From contig NC_009411.2 in the NCBI RefSeq assembly GCF_000002875.2, forward strand, positions 1-64,000: a stretch of DNA of 64,000 nt, given 5' to 3'. The stretch comes from Leishmania infantum JPCM5 (Eukaryota; Euglenozoa; Kinetoplastea; Trypanosomatida; Trypanosomatidae). Within the stretch, counting starts at the first letter, position 1. Every line of letters starts with the position of its first letter. A program made the position numbers and the translations under genes. The notes under the pieces are model-generated. The model had not been told where the DNA came from. It did no database searches and worked only from the letters and a program-made list of their open reading frames with translations. Shown one piece after another: positions 41,842-52,293 of the stretch.

Positions 41842-42395
41842 CCATTCTCTGTCACGGGCACATCGCGTGGTGCCAAGCAGCCCTGCACACACACGCCCTA
41901 CAGCAACGCGCCGGCTCAGCCATCCGAGCACGGCCCCCGCCTCATACTCCACACCACCGCCGCGCTCTGCAGGTCGCCTCACACCCGCACCCGTCACGTC
42001 GGCGCCCACCTGCTGTGCATCCCCGTAGGGGTGGCACACAGGCCCCCCCCCCTCCCCCCGCACCAGCAACGGCAGTCGGGGCCGGGTGCAATGCGTTCCA
42101 GCCACGCCGACACCCTGCCTACCACATGGACGGCACAAGCGTGTTCGCTGTCGCGGGCCACCCCGACGCAACGCCACCCAGGGCCCCACCGCCGACACAT
42201 CAGTGTGGCCATGCATCGCACAGACCCCCCCTGCCACGCCGTAGGCACTCTCGACCCTTGTCACCACGAGAAGTGGGGCTCCGGCGCTGGCAGGGGATAG
42301 GAGAGGGGGGGGGAGAGGGAGCCGTCTGAGCATACACCGCATACGGCGTGCGGTGTGCTGGGCGCTGAGGTACCACGCAGAGTGAGAGGTGTCGC
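41842..42395 (-). mobile_element. SIDER2-type retroposon, copy C (48-bp deletion)
   Basis: Same element as copies A, B, D and E. It begins about 205 nt after the stop of the gene at 42602-44014, in sense, so it lies in that gene's predicted 3' UTR. Near its sense 3' end it lacks 48 bp present in A, D and E. The missing piece is bounded in those copies by a direct repeat CTGTCACGG, of which only one copy remains here. Confidence 0.8.
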
Positions 42396-42601
42396 TCTTG
42401 TCAGCAGGTCCTGCATACAGACAGATTTGAAAAACGACACGTGGCGATGTAGGCACGCAGACGCCCATGTGTGCGCGCACACATCCGCCTTCACAGAATT
42501 GCTCCCCACCAGGGTAAGAGGGCAAGTAGTTATCGTCAGCGATCGGCGAGGCGCGGGAGGAAGAAACACCAGTCGAGCGCCCCGCGGTAACCTCACACTC
42601 C

Positions 42602-44014
42602 TCACTGAGACTTTAGCAAAATCGCAGTGTTGTGCTCGACAACGACGGCTGAAAACGGTTTCCCACTCAACACGCAGAAGAAGTTCCGCGGGGCGACCAT
42701 CAGAGGTCCTGCATGATACCGGCCGGCGTCAGGGGCCCGCAAGCGGTTCACGGGGCGATGAACGGAGAGCCGCATCGTCTCCGCGTCCAGGAAGACAAGC
42801 GCACCACTCTCCAGCAGCAACACAATAGTCCATGAAAACGAGCGGACGAGGTGAAGTTCTCGGATGGGGATGTCCTCCGTACAGTAGGTCTGCATGGTGG
42901 GGGTCAGCGTCACGGTGAGGAACGCCTCAATACGGTGGCGCTTCGGCTCCTGCGCACTAGCGCTGGCGCTATGTCGGACTGTGACGTAAAAGGAAGCAGC
43001 GACGTTGTGGTCGAGCACGACGGCGATGAGGCCAGAAGAGGCGCCATCAGACGCCTCCGCGGCACCCGGCCGGGTAACTGTAGCGTTCGTCACTGCATCT
43101 GAGGTGCAGTGGTGCAGTAGGCCACACTCACCAACTACCTGCATTCCAGCCGCCTGCAAGAACTGGAGTGCGCTGTTCGACCAAACGCACACGAGTGTGT
43201 CCGCCGACCACCACCCGCAGTAGCACAGCTCCACGGGGGCGCCGGGGCGCGAGTCTCCACCGGCAGACGGAGGAGCGAGAGTGTGCCAGTCGTCCTCGCT
43301 CGCGTACTTACTCTGCAGGGTGACTGTCTCGTCCGGCGATGAGAGAACGGCCGCGCAGTAGCGGATCGACGACGCACCTGGTGCCGCCGAGGACTCCTGC
43401 TCAATGCAGAGTAGTGCCAGGATGCCACTGCCTTTGGAATTAAAGTGAACGGACGAGTGTAGCACCGCACCGGCTGCCACCGCCGGAAACGGCTTCACCT
43501 TGGCCATGTCACTGCGCGACACTTTCTTTCGCTCCAGCACAGTTGACATATCCATCGGACACACGCATACGACGTTGTCGAGCGTCATGCACAACAGTGT
43601 CTGAACAGCGGCCGGATTGGTACCGGCTGAAACGGTGTGCGTTGCCACAGCGACGAGCTGCTGCGAAGCAGCAGACACACGTCCAGGTCCCTGCCCTTGC
43701 CCTCCACGATCACTGTCGCGCTGCGATCTACGGGAATCGCGATCGACCTCGAAGAGGTAAATCTTGGACAGGTTTGACGTGTTCAGGAGGCACACACTTC
43801 CGTTGCTAAGTCCGCAGCAGAGATAGGACGGCTGGGCAACCGATGCGCCCATGATCCACGTGCAGTCAGACACAAAGACGGAGCTCGACGTAGAGGACGA
43901 GGTCACTTGCCGCTCCACTTCGCCTTTCACGTAGCGGGCGATAGACTTCTCCGTCATGTCGCGTCGCGACCTGTGGTCCTCCGACTCTAGATCGATCTTC
44001 CATTGATCCTGCAT
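42602..44014 (-). CDS. Predicted beta-propeller (WD40-like) hypothetical protein
   Basis: A 470-residue protein from an ATG. After a charged N-terminus of about 45 residues the sequence alternates short hydrophobic strands and polar turns, with propeller-like phrases such as SYLCCGLSNGSVCLLNTSN, LLLESGALVFLDAET and FLVTLTLTP-type strands. No signal peptide or membrane helix is seen. Strict WD dipeptides are absent, so the propeller call is a fold guess. It could be a scaffold in trafficking, the nuclear pore or RNA processing. SIDER copy C lies in its 3' UTR. Confidence 0.65.
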   Translation of the reverse strand: MQDQWKIDLESEDHRSRRDMTEKSIARYVKGEVERQVTSSSTSSSVFVSDCTWIMGASVAQPSYLCCGLSNGSVCLLNTSNLSKIYLFEVDRDSRRSQRDSDRGGQGQGPGRVSAASQQLVAVATHTVSAGTNPAAVQTLLCMTLDNVVCVCPMDMSTVLERKKVSRSDMAKVKPFPAVAAGAVLHSSVHFNSKGSGILALLCIEQESSAAPGASSIRYCAAVLSSPDETVTLQSKYASEDDWHTLAPPSAGGDSRPGAPVELCYCGWWSADTLVCVWSNSALQFLQAAGMQVVGECGLLHHCTSDAVTNATVTRPGAAEASDGASSGLIAVVLDHNVAASFYVTVRHSASASAQEPKRHRIEAFLTVTLTPTMQTYCTEDIPIRELHLVRSFSWTIVLLLESGALVFLDAETMRLSVHRPVNRLRAPDAGRYHAGPLMVAPRNFFCVLSGKPFSAVVVEHNTAILLKSQ

Positions 44015-44855
44015 CGCCGAGGTCGTTGATGCAGTGGAAGAGGAAGAGGCAGAGAGGCGGGAGGTTCAGCGAGAGGAAGGAAGAGAATGCACCGGTCCTC
44101 TCAAGCGTTGTCACTGCTGCATACGCCGACAACGGAGAGAGGAGGAAAAGGGCAGCATTGAGCGGAAGGGCGGTGTGTGTGAAAGGTGGACAAGAGAGAC
44201 AAAAAGTCAATGACGTGCATCGTCATGTAAATCGCAGGAGCGGAGAAGAAGCAATACGACAGCAAGGAGACGCGGGAAGCGCGAAGGAGAAGTCCATATG
44301 CGGCAGCCGATGGGCCCATTCGCTGAAACAACACCCCAGATGCAGGCTGCGACAGCGACGGCGAGTGTGCAGAGGGAGGAGCCTGTAAACCGGCACGCAC
44401 GCCTTCAGCCCTACGCCCCACCCTAACTCGGTTCACTCTCTCGCCTACGCACGTCGCACCACTGAGGTGGAACGAAAAGGAGGCGCGTGCGCCGTGACCG
44501 GGCGTGCGAGTAAAGTGCTTGCTCCCGTTTAGTTGATGGCTGCTGATGTTGTGCTTTCCTATCGTTGTATCCGTGCGGCCCTAACAATAAACATTTCACC
44601 GTTCGCCACAAACACACACACATCATGAACGCAAAAAAGGATATCAGCAAGCACACGGCACGCATACATGCGAATGCGCGGCAAGAGATGTGAAGAAAAC
44701 AACACAAGGCACACGCGCCCATAACAGCTCCGCACCGTGCCACCACAAAGATAGCCGCGGAAAGCAGGCTCAGCGACGTAAATGAAAAGATAGCAGCGCC
44801 ACTGGTGCATCTCACACTGACCTCAACAACAAGAGAGGGGTTGTTTCTGGTCTTC
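44015..44855. other. Intergenic spacer
   Basis: No gene recognised between the 179-residue gene's stop and the propeller gene's start. Confidence 0.6.
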
Positions 44856-45395
44856 TCAATCATCCTCGTCCTCTACAGCATCGGGGATCGCTTCAAAGCC
44901 AGAGGGCGGGCTCTTGGCACCGCTAGAGTTGAGTACTTTGAAGCGATTGCCAGACAGCTTTCGGTCGTTGCGCTGCGCCTTGTTGATGTCCTTATGCATC
45001 CGATAGATCGATGGCAAGGACGTGCCGTGAATGGTCATGTCATAAAGAAGCTTCCCATACATGGCGTTGTCCTCGTTGGGGATGTCGCGGCGGGCAAAGA
45101 GCTCGTAGTGCGTGTTGTTCGGTAAGCGCTTCTTCATGATGAACTCTGGCAGGTTCTGGCCGTAGCCGGGCCGCAAGTTGCGCATTGGGTACCCGGTGAA
45201 AGTGTTGAACTCCGGTGACATGTGACGCTCGTCCTCCAACTGCCAAGCACCCGGTGCCTTCTCCTCGATGTACTCCTGAAAGATGCGCGCCCGTGCGAGT
45301 CGGAGGTCCCAACGCTGCGCGCATGGGACCGGAAGGTGGTGAGGGTGAGTGTAGCCCACCTTGTGAACGCCGTAGCGCAGAGAGCTACGGAGCAT
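44856..45395 (-). CDS. Predicted mitochondrial hypothetical protein
   Basis: A 179-residue protein from an ATG. The N-terminus MLRSSLRYGVHKVGY is a plausible mitochondrial presequence. The body is soluble and rich in aromatic and basic residues (for example YPMRNLRPGYGQNLPEF), with an acidic C-terminal tail (DAVEDEDD). No domain is recognised. The composition suits a mitoribosome or respiratory-complex accessory protein. Confidence 0.7.
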   Translation of the reverse strand: MLRSSLRYGVHKVGYTHPHHLPVPCAQRWDLRLARARIFQEYIEEKAPGAWQLEDERHMSPEFNTFTGYPMRNLRPGYGQNLPEFIMKKRLPNNTHYELFARRDIPNEDNAMYGKLLYDMTIHGTSLPSIYRMHKDINKAQRNDRKLSGNRFKVLNSSGAKSPPSGFEAIPDAVEDEDD

Positions 45396-46443
45396 GTGCG
45401 CTTCACTTGACCTTCGGGCTAAGAGTTTAATGGGTGGAGTGGCACGGAGGCAGCAGCGGAAAAGAAGAGGAGAGAAAAGGAAACAGCGAGGTAAAGAAGT
45501 GGCACGCGCTTAACGCTGCTGTCGCCAGCAGAGCCTGCCCTCTTCCCGCGGTCAGGACTCGGGCCGCTTCAGCGCGAGAGTCCTTTTGACCGTCTGTGCG
45601 CGCGGTTGGAAACAATGCGCTCGTCTCGCTTACGGGGCGCGCGGGTCCCATGACGGGGAAGACGAAATGCGGGAGCCGTGAGGGAAGCAGCGGCGTCACT
45701 GCATTGTATTAGGCGCTGTCAGAAGTTGTGCTCACAGTGGTGGTTGGCTCCGGCATAACATCATCTCCGCCAATCCGTAATGAGCAGTGACCGCTCCCAC
45801 ATGCGTTGGCCCTCTCAAGAGAAAGGGAGAGGCAAAAAAAATGGGAGGCCACCCGGGATGGATACAAAAGGGGGTGAGAAAGGAGAACTGCAGAGGGAGG
45901 TCACACGCCGTCGTGGCTCAAGAACTTCTCCACACTCTGCATGCATGCCGGCATAACAGGGATAAACGAGATTCTCGGAGTCGCCGACATCTTCTTCTCT
46001 ACAACTCTTGTCATGCATGCGTGAGTAAGCTCCGCGACCCTCTCCTGCACCTCCACGCACATACACACACACACACATCAATCTGTCTATTTTCCTACAC
46101 CGCCATTCCGTCTTCCCTAGCCTGCAGCTTCCCCGCGCATGCCAAGACGCGGGTATCTCATACGGCATAGGCGCCTCACGATAACACTACAGGAAAAAAG
46201 CGGGGCTCGCACCCGTGTCCACGCCAACACATACACGCCGCCGAAACAAAGAAATGAAGGGAAGAGACAAGAACGGCGGGCAGGGGAGAAGACGCAACAC
46301 TTGAGCAAGAGAATCCGAGGGTAAGACGTGCGTGCATCGCGTCACGCTCGCGGACGACGCAGCAAACCACACATGCACACCCGTCAGCTCTCTCCCACAG
46401 GTCAGCTGATGCTCACAGGCGTCATCACAAAACTGCGGCAACA
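45396..46443. other. Intergenic spacer
   Basis: About 1 kb; a (CA)n run at about 46060-46077. No gene recognised. Confidence 0.6.
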
Positions 46444-47160
46444 TCAGTTCGACGTTTCCGACGGAACCATGTCAGCCGCCACGTGCACAAACATGCGATC
46501 CGACTTGTCGCAGACCCACGCAACTTCCACTTCGTAAAGCTTGTCCTTCTGCTTGTCATGCACATCGTGAAGGATGTTGGCCAGCTTCACTACCGCATCG
46601 TCGCAAGTGAGGCTGGAGAAGTCGAGCTTCTCCAGCTCGCTCTTTGCCACTGTCTTGGCCTTGCCGAGCGCAACGCCGTAGTACCCGGCCACCGTGCCGC
46701 TGGGATCGCTAACGAAGAGCTGCGGTCCGTCATCAGCATACGACGCGATGATGGCCGAGCACCCGAACGGGCGGTACGCAAAGTGGGTGGTGTACACATG
46801 CATGAACTCCCCCACGCGATTTGCCAGCACCGAACCGCGGATGGGGGTGGCGAAAATGTCGCGACTATTCTCCGCCTCCTGCCGCGCGCGAGAGACAATC
46901 GCGCGCCCGTCCGGGAGAAGACCGCAGATGCAAATGCCGGCCTGGCGGTCCACGGCGTGGATGCGGTTGTTCGAGCCTTTCTCCAGCATGCGACTCGTGT
47001 AAATTTTTTCCACCGCAACCACAACGCCGTCCTTGCAGCACGCCGCAACGGCGGTGCTGCTGTTGTCGACAGCCTTGCCGGCGTACTCCACCTGGAACAC
47101 GCGACCTTCGGCCGAAAATACGTCCGTCGACTGATCGTGGCCGCTGCCTGTGCCCGCCAT
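46444..47160 (-). CDS. PSMA3: 20S proteasome subunit alpha 7
   Basis: The ATG at 47160 gives 238 residues; an upstream Met adds five residues and is less likely. The alpha-type signature FSAEGRVFQVEYAGKAV is near the N-terminus, preceded by the Gly/Ser-rich start of the alpha 7 class (GTGSGHDQS). The order that follows (CKDGVVVAVEK, GSNNRIHAVDR, AGICICGLLPDGR) is that of human PSMA3. Alpha subunits form the outer rings of the 20S core and gate access; they have no catalytic Thr. Compared with PSMA3 the acidic C-terminal tail is reduced. Length and fold are complete. Confidence 0.96.
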   Translation of the reverse strand: MAGTGSGHDQSTDVFSAEGRVFQVEYAGKAVDNSSTAVAACCKDGVVVAVEKIYTSRMLEKGSNNRIHAVDRQAGICICGLLPDGRAIVSRARQEAENSRDIFATPIRGSVLANRVGEFMHVYTTHFAYRPFGCSAIIASYADDGPQLFVSDPSGTVAGYYGVALGKAKTVAKSELEKLDFSSLTCDDAVVKLANILHDVHDKQKDKLYEVEVAWVCDKSDRMFVHVAADMVPSETSN

Positions 47161-47923
47161 CGTGAGAAGTCTCAAAGGGTGATTTGATATCTGAAGCTGA
47201 GCGCCTTTACGTCTGGCACTACTTCTGAGCGAAGAGGTGCGCCGGGACAGACCGTGAGCAGGATAGAGATTGAGGAGAGGGATATGTGCTCCGGAGAAAA
47301 CAACTGCCTATCGGCACGGCGCGCCTGTGCGTGCGGATGTGCTTGCGTATGGAGAGAAAGTGCGAGACCTGCAGGCGAATGCTTCTCTTCCTGCACTGTT
47401 GCCTTCCCAAACAGAGAAGGAAAAGGAAATCGAGAGTCGAGATCGAGGAAATAACGTCACTGGAGTGCTTCGAAAGGCTGCAGAAGACGGAGCAAAAGGA
47501 GAAAGAAGGTGCAACGATGAAGAAAAATGCGCGTTTTTTTTGTGTATGGTGGTGGTGGGGAGGGGGGGGCAGTGGCGCACGGATGTAGAGAGAGGGAAGA
47601 GAGGTGGGCGAACGAGAGGGGAGCAGGAGAAGAGCACGAAAGAAGCAGGTCCCGACAACCACTGAGAACGGCGCTAGTGGCATTGCAATGAAGCGAGAAC
47701 TTCTCAGCTCTCGTAACTTGTGTGTGCATGTCTTGCACCGCGCTTACCGCGAGTGTCGTGAGAGGAAGAGGATATGAGCTGAGCGATGAATGAGGCGCTT
47801 CGCCCACCTGAGTACAACGAGCCGACACGCTCCACTCCTTGTCCTTTTCCTTCACCGTTGTCTGTGTTTAATGTACAGAAAGGGAATGCGCGGCGTGACA
47901 AAGAGCGTGCTGTCGCGCTTCCT
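47161..47923. other. Intergenic spacer
   Basis: No gene. Plus-strand G-rich and GGT patches near 47545-47575 (C-rich in the transcript). Confidence 0.6.
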
Positions 47924-49042
47924 CTAACCAGATGAGGGACGGGGTGCCTGACGTCGCGTAACAACGCCCACAAGCCCCACAGCAAGAAAACCGCAGCACA
48001 TACCCGCCAGTCCACTCAGCAACGGTGACCATCGTGTCTGCTGCACCGGCGGCATCGCAGCCGGCGCAGGCGCTGCCGCGGGGGTGTTGCTGTCCTGTTC
48101 TCTTCGACGTCGTGCGTTGTTGACGCGAGGAGTTCGCTTGGCCTCGTCCTCTGGATTGCGCCAGGAAGGGCCGTCAGTAGGGCGCGGTGGCAACCGCTCC
48201 TCCCAGTTGCCACCGTTAGCGAACAGCTCCGATATCTTTGCAGAGAGCGACGTATCAGTCTCGTCCATTCCGCTCTTCCCGAGGGAGTGGGAGTAGAGGC
48301 ACATCTCGCCGTTCGGGCAGCATCCGAACAAGTGCGCAACGCAGTAGTGCACCTTCTTTTCCTGAGCTCGAACGATCTGCTGGAGGCGGTGCTTCAAGCG
48401 ACCGAGATCAGCGGGGCGGAGCACTGATTCATCCACCTCTCCCTTGTTGCCTTCAAAGTTGCTCTGGTTGAACTGACAGGCAACGTCGATCTCGTCCAGC
48501 ACATCATCGGCGATGAGGGTGTCATCCACGATGACGGTGCGCAGATACGGGTTGATGTGGGCCAAGGCAGCGATAGACCGGCCTGCTTCATCCTCCAACG
48601 GAGTGTTTGAGAGGTCAATGTAGTTCACTCGGGACCGCACGAGCGCCTCGCAGAGGGAACAAATCGCCTCGTCGCTGATGTTGATGCCTCTCAGAGTGAG
48701 TGCCTCCACGGAAAGGTTGTATTGAAACGCCATGGAGAGGGAGTAAACTTCGGCATCGCCGAAGAAGCCGGAGAAGTCGTCGTAAACAAGAATGGATCGG
48801 ATCAAGTTGTTCAGAGTCTCCTCTGCCAACACGTGAAACTCATCCTCGCATACGTTTGTGTAGTTGCTGTTGTGGTTCGTGAAGTAGCACAGCGCCTGCT
48901 CTAGCTGGTGCAAGCTAAACGACTCGCAGCTGCCTGACACGACCTGGATTACTAGACTGCGCGAGTTCTCGCACTTGCCTTGCGCCGACACAGCTTCAGA
49001 GAGTGTGCGTACCGCACCAAGAACACGGCCTCTCGACTCCAT
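47924..49042 (-). CDS. LRR-like + CCCH zinc-finger protein with C-terminal membrane anchor
   Basis: The ATG at 49042 gives 372 residues. Residues ~95-190 contain leucine-rich-repeat-like turns (VEALTLRGINISDEAICSL; NYIDLSNTPLEDEAGRSI), of the ribonuclease-inhibitor or tropomodulin style. One CCCH finger follows: C234, C242, C248, H252, spacing C-X7-C-X5-C-X3-H. Then a charged, Pro/Ala-rich linker with a basic cluster (NNARRRREQ) and a terminal hydrophobic helix (about 341-361), leaving a short basic tail. A tail-anchored RNA-binding protein would sit on the cytosolic face of the ER or outer mitochondrial membrane. Each module is visible; the combined function is inferred. Confidence 0.85.
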   Translation of the reverse strand: MESRGRVLGAVRTLSEAVSAQGKCENSRSLVIQVVSGSCESFSLHQLEQALCYFTNHNSNYTNVCEDEFHVLAEETLNNLIRSILVYDDFSGFFGDAEVYSLSMAFQYNLSVEALTLRGINISDEAICSLCEALVRSRVNYIDLSNTPLEDEAGRSIAALAHINPYLRTVIVDDTLIADDVLDEIDVACQFNQSNFEGNKGEVDESVLRPADLGRLKHRLQQIVRAQEKKVHYCVAHLFGCCPNGEMCLYSHSLGKSGMDETDTSLSAKISELFANGGNWEERLPPRPTDGPSWRNPEDEAKRTPRVNNARRRREQDSNTPAAAPAPAAMPPVQQTRWSPLLSGLAGMCCGFLAVGLVGVVTRRQAPRPSSG

Positions 49043-49781
49043 TCCGGTAGCGTGCGTCACCCGCAGACGAGGGCGGCTTTCTCTCGCTCTCGTCAGGAAA
49101 GATACGCGGCGGCGCACTCGACGGCTCGCCGAGAGCGAGGCATGGGTAGAAAAATAATCAGAGAGGCGGACGAGAGGAAATTAGAGAGGGTGGAATTCAA
49201 GAAGTGGCGGCAATCTCATGGGTGTATGAGAGGCAGAAAGCATGGCGTTGGCGCGCAGTGGACCGCACCAGCATGACACGCTCGCCTTGCACTCAAAGAC
49301 AAGAGAGAAGAAATCGGGGGCGGGGTATGGCTCACGATGGTGTCGACCGGTGCACTCCTGTCTTCCGCAGCCCCCACTCCCTCTGGCCCCTAGTCGAGGG
49401 CGCCGCCCACCTTCTCTCTCTCGGTCCGGCAAGTTGTGCTGCAACACACCAAGCAAGTTTGCCGCAAGGGAAACGTGAGCGCACGGCGGGTTTGATAGCC
49501 ACGACGATGGAGACGGCCTCGATGAGTACTACGCTCTTCTTCGCTAGTGTGCTTGCAACGAGTTGACGTGTTTCGGAAAGATAGAATTCGGTTCATGCGA
49601 TAAGACTTCAGATAAGAGAGCTAAAATCCATCCATATCTGTGCGGTCTCTTAGCATCTTGCACAGTGGAAAGAGAGAGAGCAAGCGAGCGAGCGAGAGGG
49701 CAAACAAAAAAAAGAGTCATGAATAAGGACGTGTGCAAGTGCTTGCCACCAGCAAAGAGCTTATTTTCCGTAGAGCACACC
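49043..49781. other. Intergenic spacer
   Basis: No gene recognised. Confidence 0.6.
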
Positions 49782-50651
49782 TTACACAGGCAAGGAAGTC
49801 GTGGCCTCGTCCCCGTTAGTGAGCGCCATCTGAATCAGGTGGCCAGCCATGAAGCTGACGATACCGCTGATTAAGCCGTTGAGCACCATAAGCACCGCCG
49901 AGCGCCCCATGCTGACGCCGACGAGGTAACCCTTCACCGAGCCCAGGAAGACCAGCGAGGCCATCGTGAGAAAGCAGGACACGAAAAAAACGAAGTCTAC
50001 GCCCTGGCCTTTGCCTGGAAGATACGCTAGGAGAGGGATGGAGCCGAAGAACATGAAGGATGCGAACATCACGACACCTTGCTTCTTGGGGCCGTGAGCG
50101 TCGTCGATGTCCACCAGAAGCCCGAGCTCCTCCACCATCATGAAGTCCACAAACATCTTCGGGTCTTTGGAGATGATGCCGACAATCGTGTGCGCGTCGT
50201 CGAAGGAGAGCCCCTTCGCCATGTATATCTGCACCATTTCGTCTATTTCCAAGTCAAACGAGTTCTCCACTTCCCACTCTTCGCGGCGCCGCTCCGAGAT
50301 GGCGTTCTCCCGCTCAGCCTCGCCAGAGACGTACTCGCCGAATCCCATAGCAAAGCCATCGGCGATAACGTTGGAGAAACCGAAAATGAGTACCGTGGCT
50401 TTGTTGCCCCCACTCCCGGCCGCCGCGGCAATAATGGCGAAAGTGGTCATGATGCCGTCCAGACCGCCAAACACGAGGGACTTCACATATTCGGAGGCAC
50501 TCACGTTGTGGTTCTCCTGCGGCATCTCCTTCATGTGCTCACGACGCGACGCCTCCACGTCGCCGGCGCGGAAGGCGGCGCGAGCGGCATCACAGCTCTT
50601 GTAGCCCTTCTTCTCCGTTGCCGACACATTCAGCGCGGTGGACTCAGACAT
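49782..50651 (-). CDS. VIT1: VIT/CCC1-family vacuolar iron (metal) transporter
   Basis: The ATG at 50651 gives 289 residues. The first membrane region carries the family motif VFGGLDGIMTTFAIIAAAAG (about 60-79), the second has SNVIADGFAMGFGEYVSG (about 93-110). They are followed by an acidic cytosolic domain (about 110-185) rich in Glu and Met, which binds metal in plant and Plasmodium VIT, and three more helices to the C-terminus. Five helices in total match the fold. The family exchanges Fe2+ or Mn2+ for protons into acidic organelles, here perhaps acidocalcisomes. Complete and likely functional; substrate not determined by sequence. Confidence 0.93.
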   Translation of the reverse strand: MSESTALNVSATEKKGYKSCDAARAAFRAGDVEASRREHMKEMPQENHNVSASEYVKSLVFGGLDGIMTTFAIIAAAAGSGGNKATVLIFGFSNVIADGFAMGFGEYVSGEAERENAISERRREEWEVENSFDLEIDEMVQIYMAKGLSFDDAHTIVGIISKDPKMFVDFMMVEELGLLVDIDDAHGPKKQGVVMFASFMFFGSIPLLAYLPGKGQGVDFVFFVSCFLTMASLVFLGSVKGYLVGVSMGRSAVLMVLNGLISGIVSFMAGHLIQMALTNGDEATTSLPV

Positions 50652-51139
50652 GGTGCCCGATAGAGAGTACACAGAGCAAAAAAGGGGGGTTTCCGCGTAG
50701 GGAGACACGCTTTCTCTCGTGTGGGGTATGAATTTGTGTTGTTTTGTGTTGTGGTGTAGAGGGAGACGAGGAATCGGCGAGTGGAGCGCGCGGAAAAGGA
50801 CGTGAAAAAGAAAACAAAGAAGGGGAATCACAGAAACGAGAAGTCTGCAACAGGAGAACACAAGCAGCGCTCAGCGCAAAAGACGGTCCCAGAAGCACGC
50901 CCCTTTCGACGAGGGGTGCACAAAAGCAAAGTGCTCGTGTACAAGACGCTGGTGGGGTGAAGGTGCGAACAAGACGCGAATGCAAGCAGAGGGGTCAGTG
51001 GGCAGCAGGAGAGTAGACGAGAGAAAAAGAGCCACTCACCCGATTCGACGACGCGCACAAGACGGAGAAGCGGGAAGGAAAGATGGCACCAGAAAACGTG
51101 CACAGCAGTGTGTATTATTGATTTTCTTCTTCAGGCTGA
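50652..51139. other. Intergenic spacer left of SIDER copy D
   Basis: Leader side of the VIT gene. No other gene recognised. Confidence 0.6.
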
Positions 51140-51719
51140 CCATTCTCTGTCACGGTGCATCGGAGCTTAGCTGCACTCCACGCTATGCCGGGCCCTGTCA
51201 CGGGCACATCGCGTGGTGCCAAGCAGCCCTGCACACACACGCCCTACAGCAACGCGCCGGCTCAGCCATCCGAGCACGGCCCCCGCCTCATACTCCACAC
51301 CACCGCCGCGCTCTGCAGGTCGCCTCACACCCGCACCCGTCACGCCGGCGCCCACCTGCTGTGCATCCCCGTAGGGGTGGCACACAGGCCCCCTCCCCCC
51401 GCACCAGCAACGGCAGTCGGGGCCGAGTGCAATGCGTTCCAGCCACGCCGACACCCTGCCTACCACATGGACGGCACAAGCGTGTTCGCTGTCGCGGGCC
51501 ACCCCGACGCAACGCCACCCAGGGCCCCACCGCCGACACATCAGTGTGGCCATGCATCGCACAGACCCCCCCCCCTGCCACGCCGTAGGCACTCTCGACC
51601 CTTGTCACCACGAGAAGTGGGGCTCCGGCGCTGGCAGGGTATAGGAGGGGGGAGAGGGAGCCGCCTGGGCATACACCGCATACGGCGTGCGGTGTGCTGG
51701 GCGCTGAGGTACTACGCAC
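51140..51719 (-). mobile_element. SIDER2-type retroposon, copy D
   Basis: About 580 bp, nearly identical to the other copies. The sense 5' end stops about 15 bases short of the common border seen in A, C and E (after ACTACGCA on the plus strand). It lies about 575 nt after the stop of the divergent SET gene at 52294, in sense. Confidence 0.8.
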
Positions 51720-52293
51720 GGAGACATCCTTCAGCCATGAGGGCAAGTATTAGGTGCGCAAGAGTACGAAATGAGGTCTTTACGAGGTTGCGTAAGTGCC
51801 AGTGGGATGTAGCGGAGGGCGAATTGACGTGTGACGCGTGGCGTGCTCGCCTGTTCGCTTCTTGTTCGTTTTCGGTATGAAGGGTGTGGTGAGTAAACAT
51901 GGAGGGTCGAGAGGCAACGGTAACGAAAAAGGCCATCAGCGAAGCGGGAGTGAGGAAAAGGAGGGGGCGGATATAAAAGGTTGACGGTGGTACTCGTAGG
52001 CAAACAGCGCGCTTGGTGGCAGCAAGTGCGAGTGTGAGCACAATAGAGTTCTGGTAACGGCACCGACCGGCGTGACGAGGGTAGGACGGCTGCATGTGCC
52101 CAAAGGTGGCTAGAATCATCGCGGATAAGCGCAGACTGGCCAACTCCATTTTCTTCGGGTTGCGCAAAGAGTGAGCGTTGGGAGAGGGCAAATAAAATCA
52201 ATTCGAGTTCTGTGAAGATTCAGCGCCTCTTGGGAAATCGTGCACATCAGTCCCCACTTCATCCGACAAAGTCACACCAGCGCTGCCGTGCCT
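51720..52293. other. 3' UTR stretch of the divergent SET gene
   Basis: Between SIDER copy D and the stop at 52294. No gene recognised. Confidence 0.6.

Noticed and set aside
51155..51880. Frames of 140-250 codons across each SIDER2 copy on either strand
   Set aside because: The same frames recur at all five copies with frame breaks and length-variable C runs; SIDERs are non-coding.
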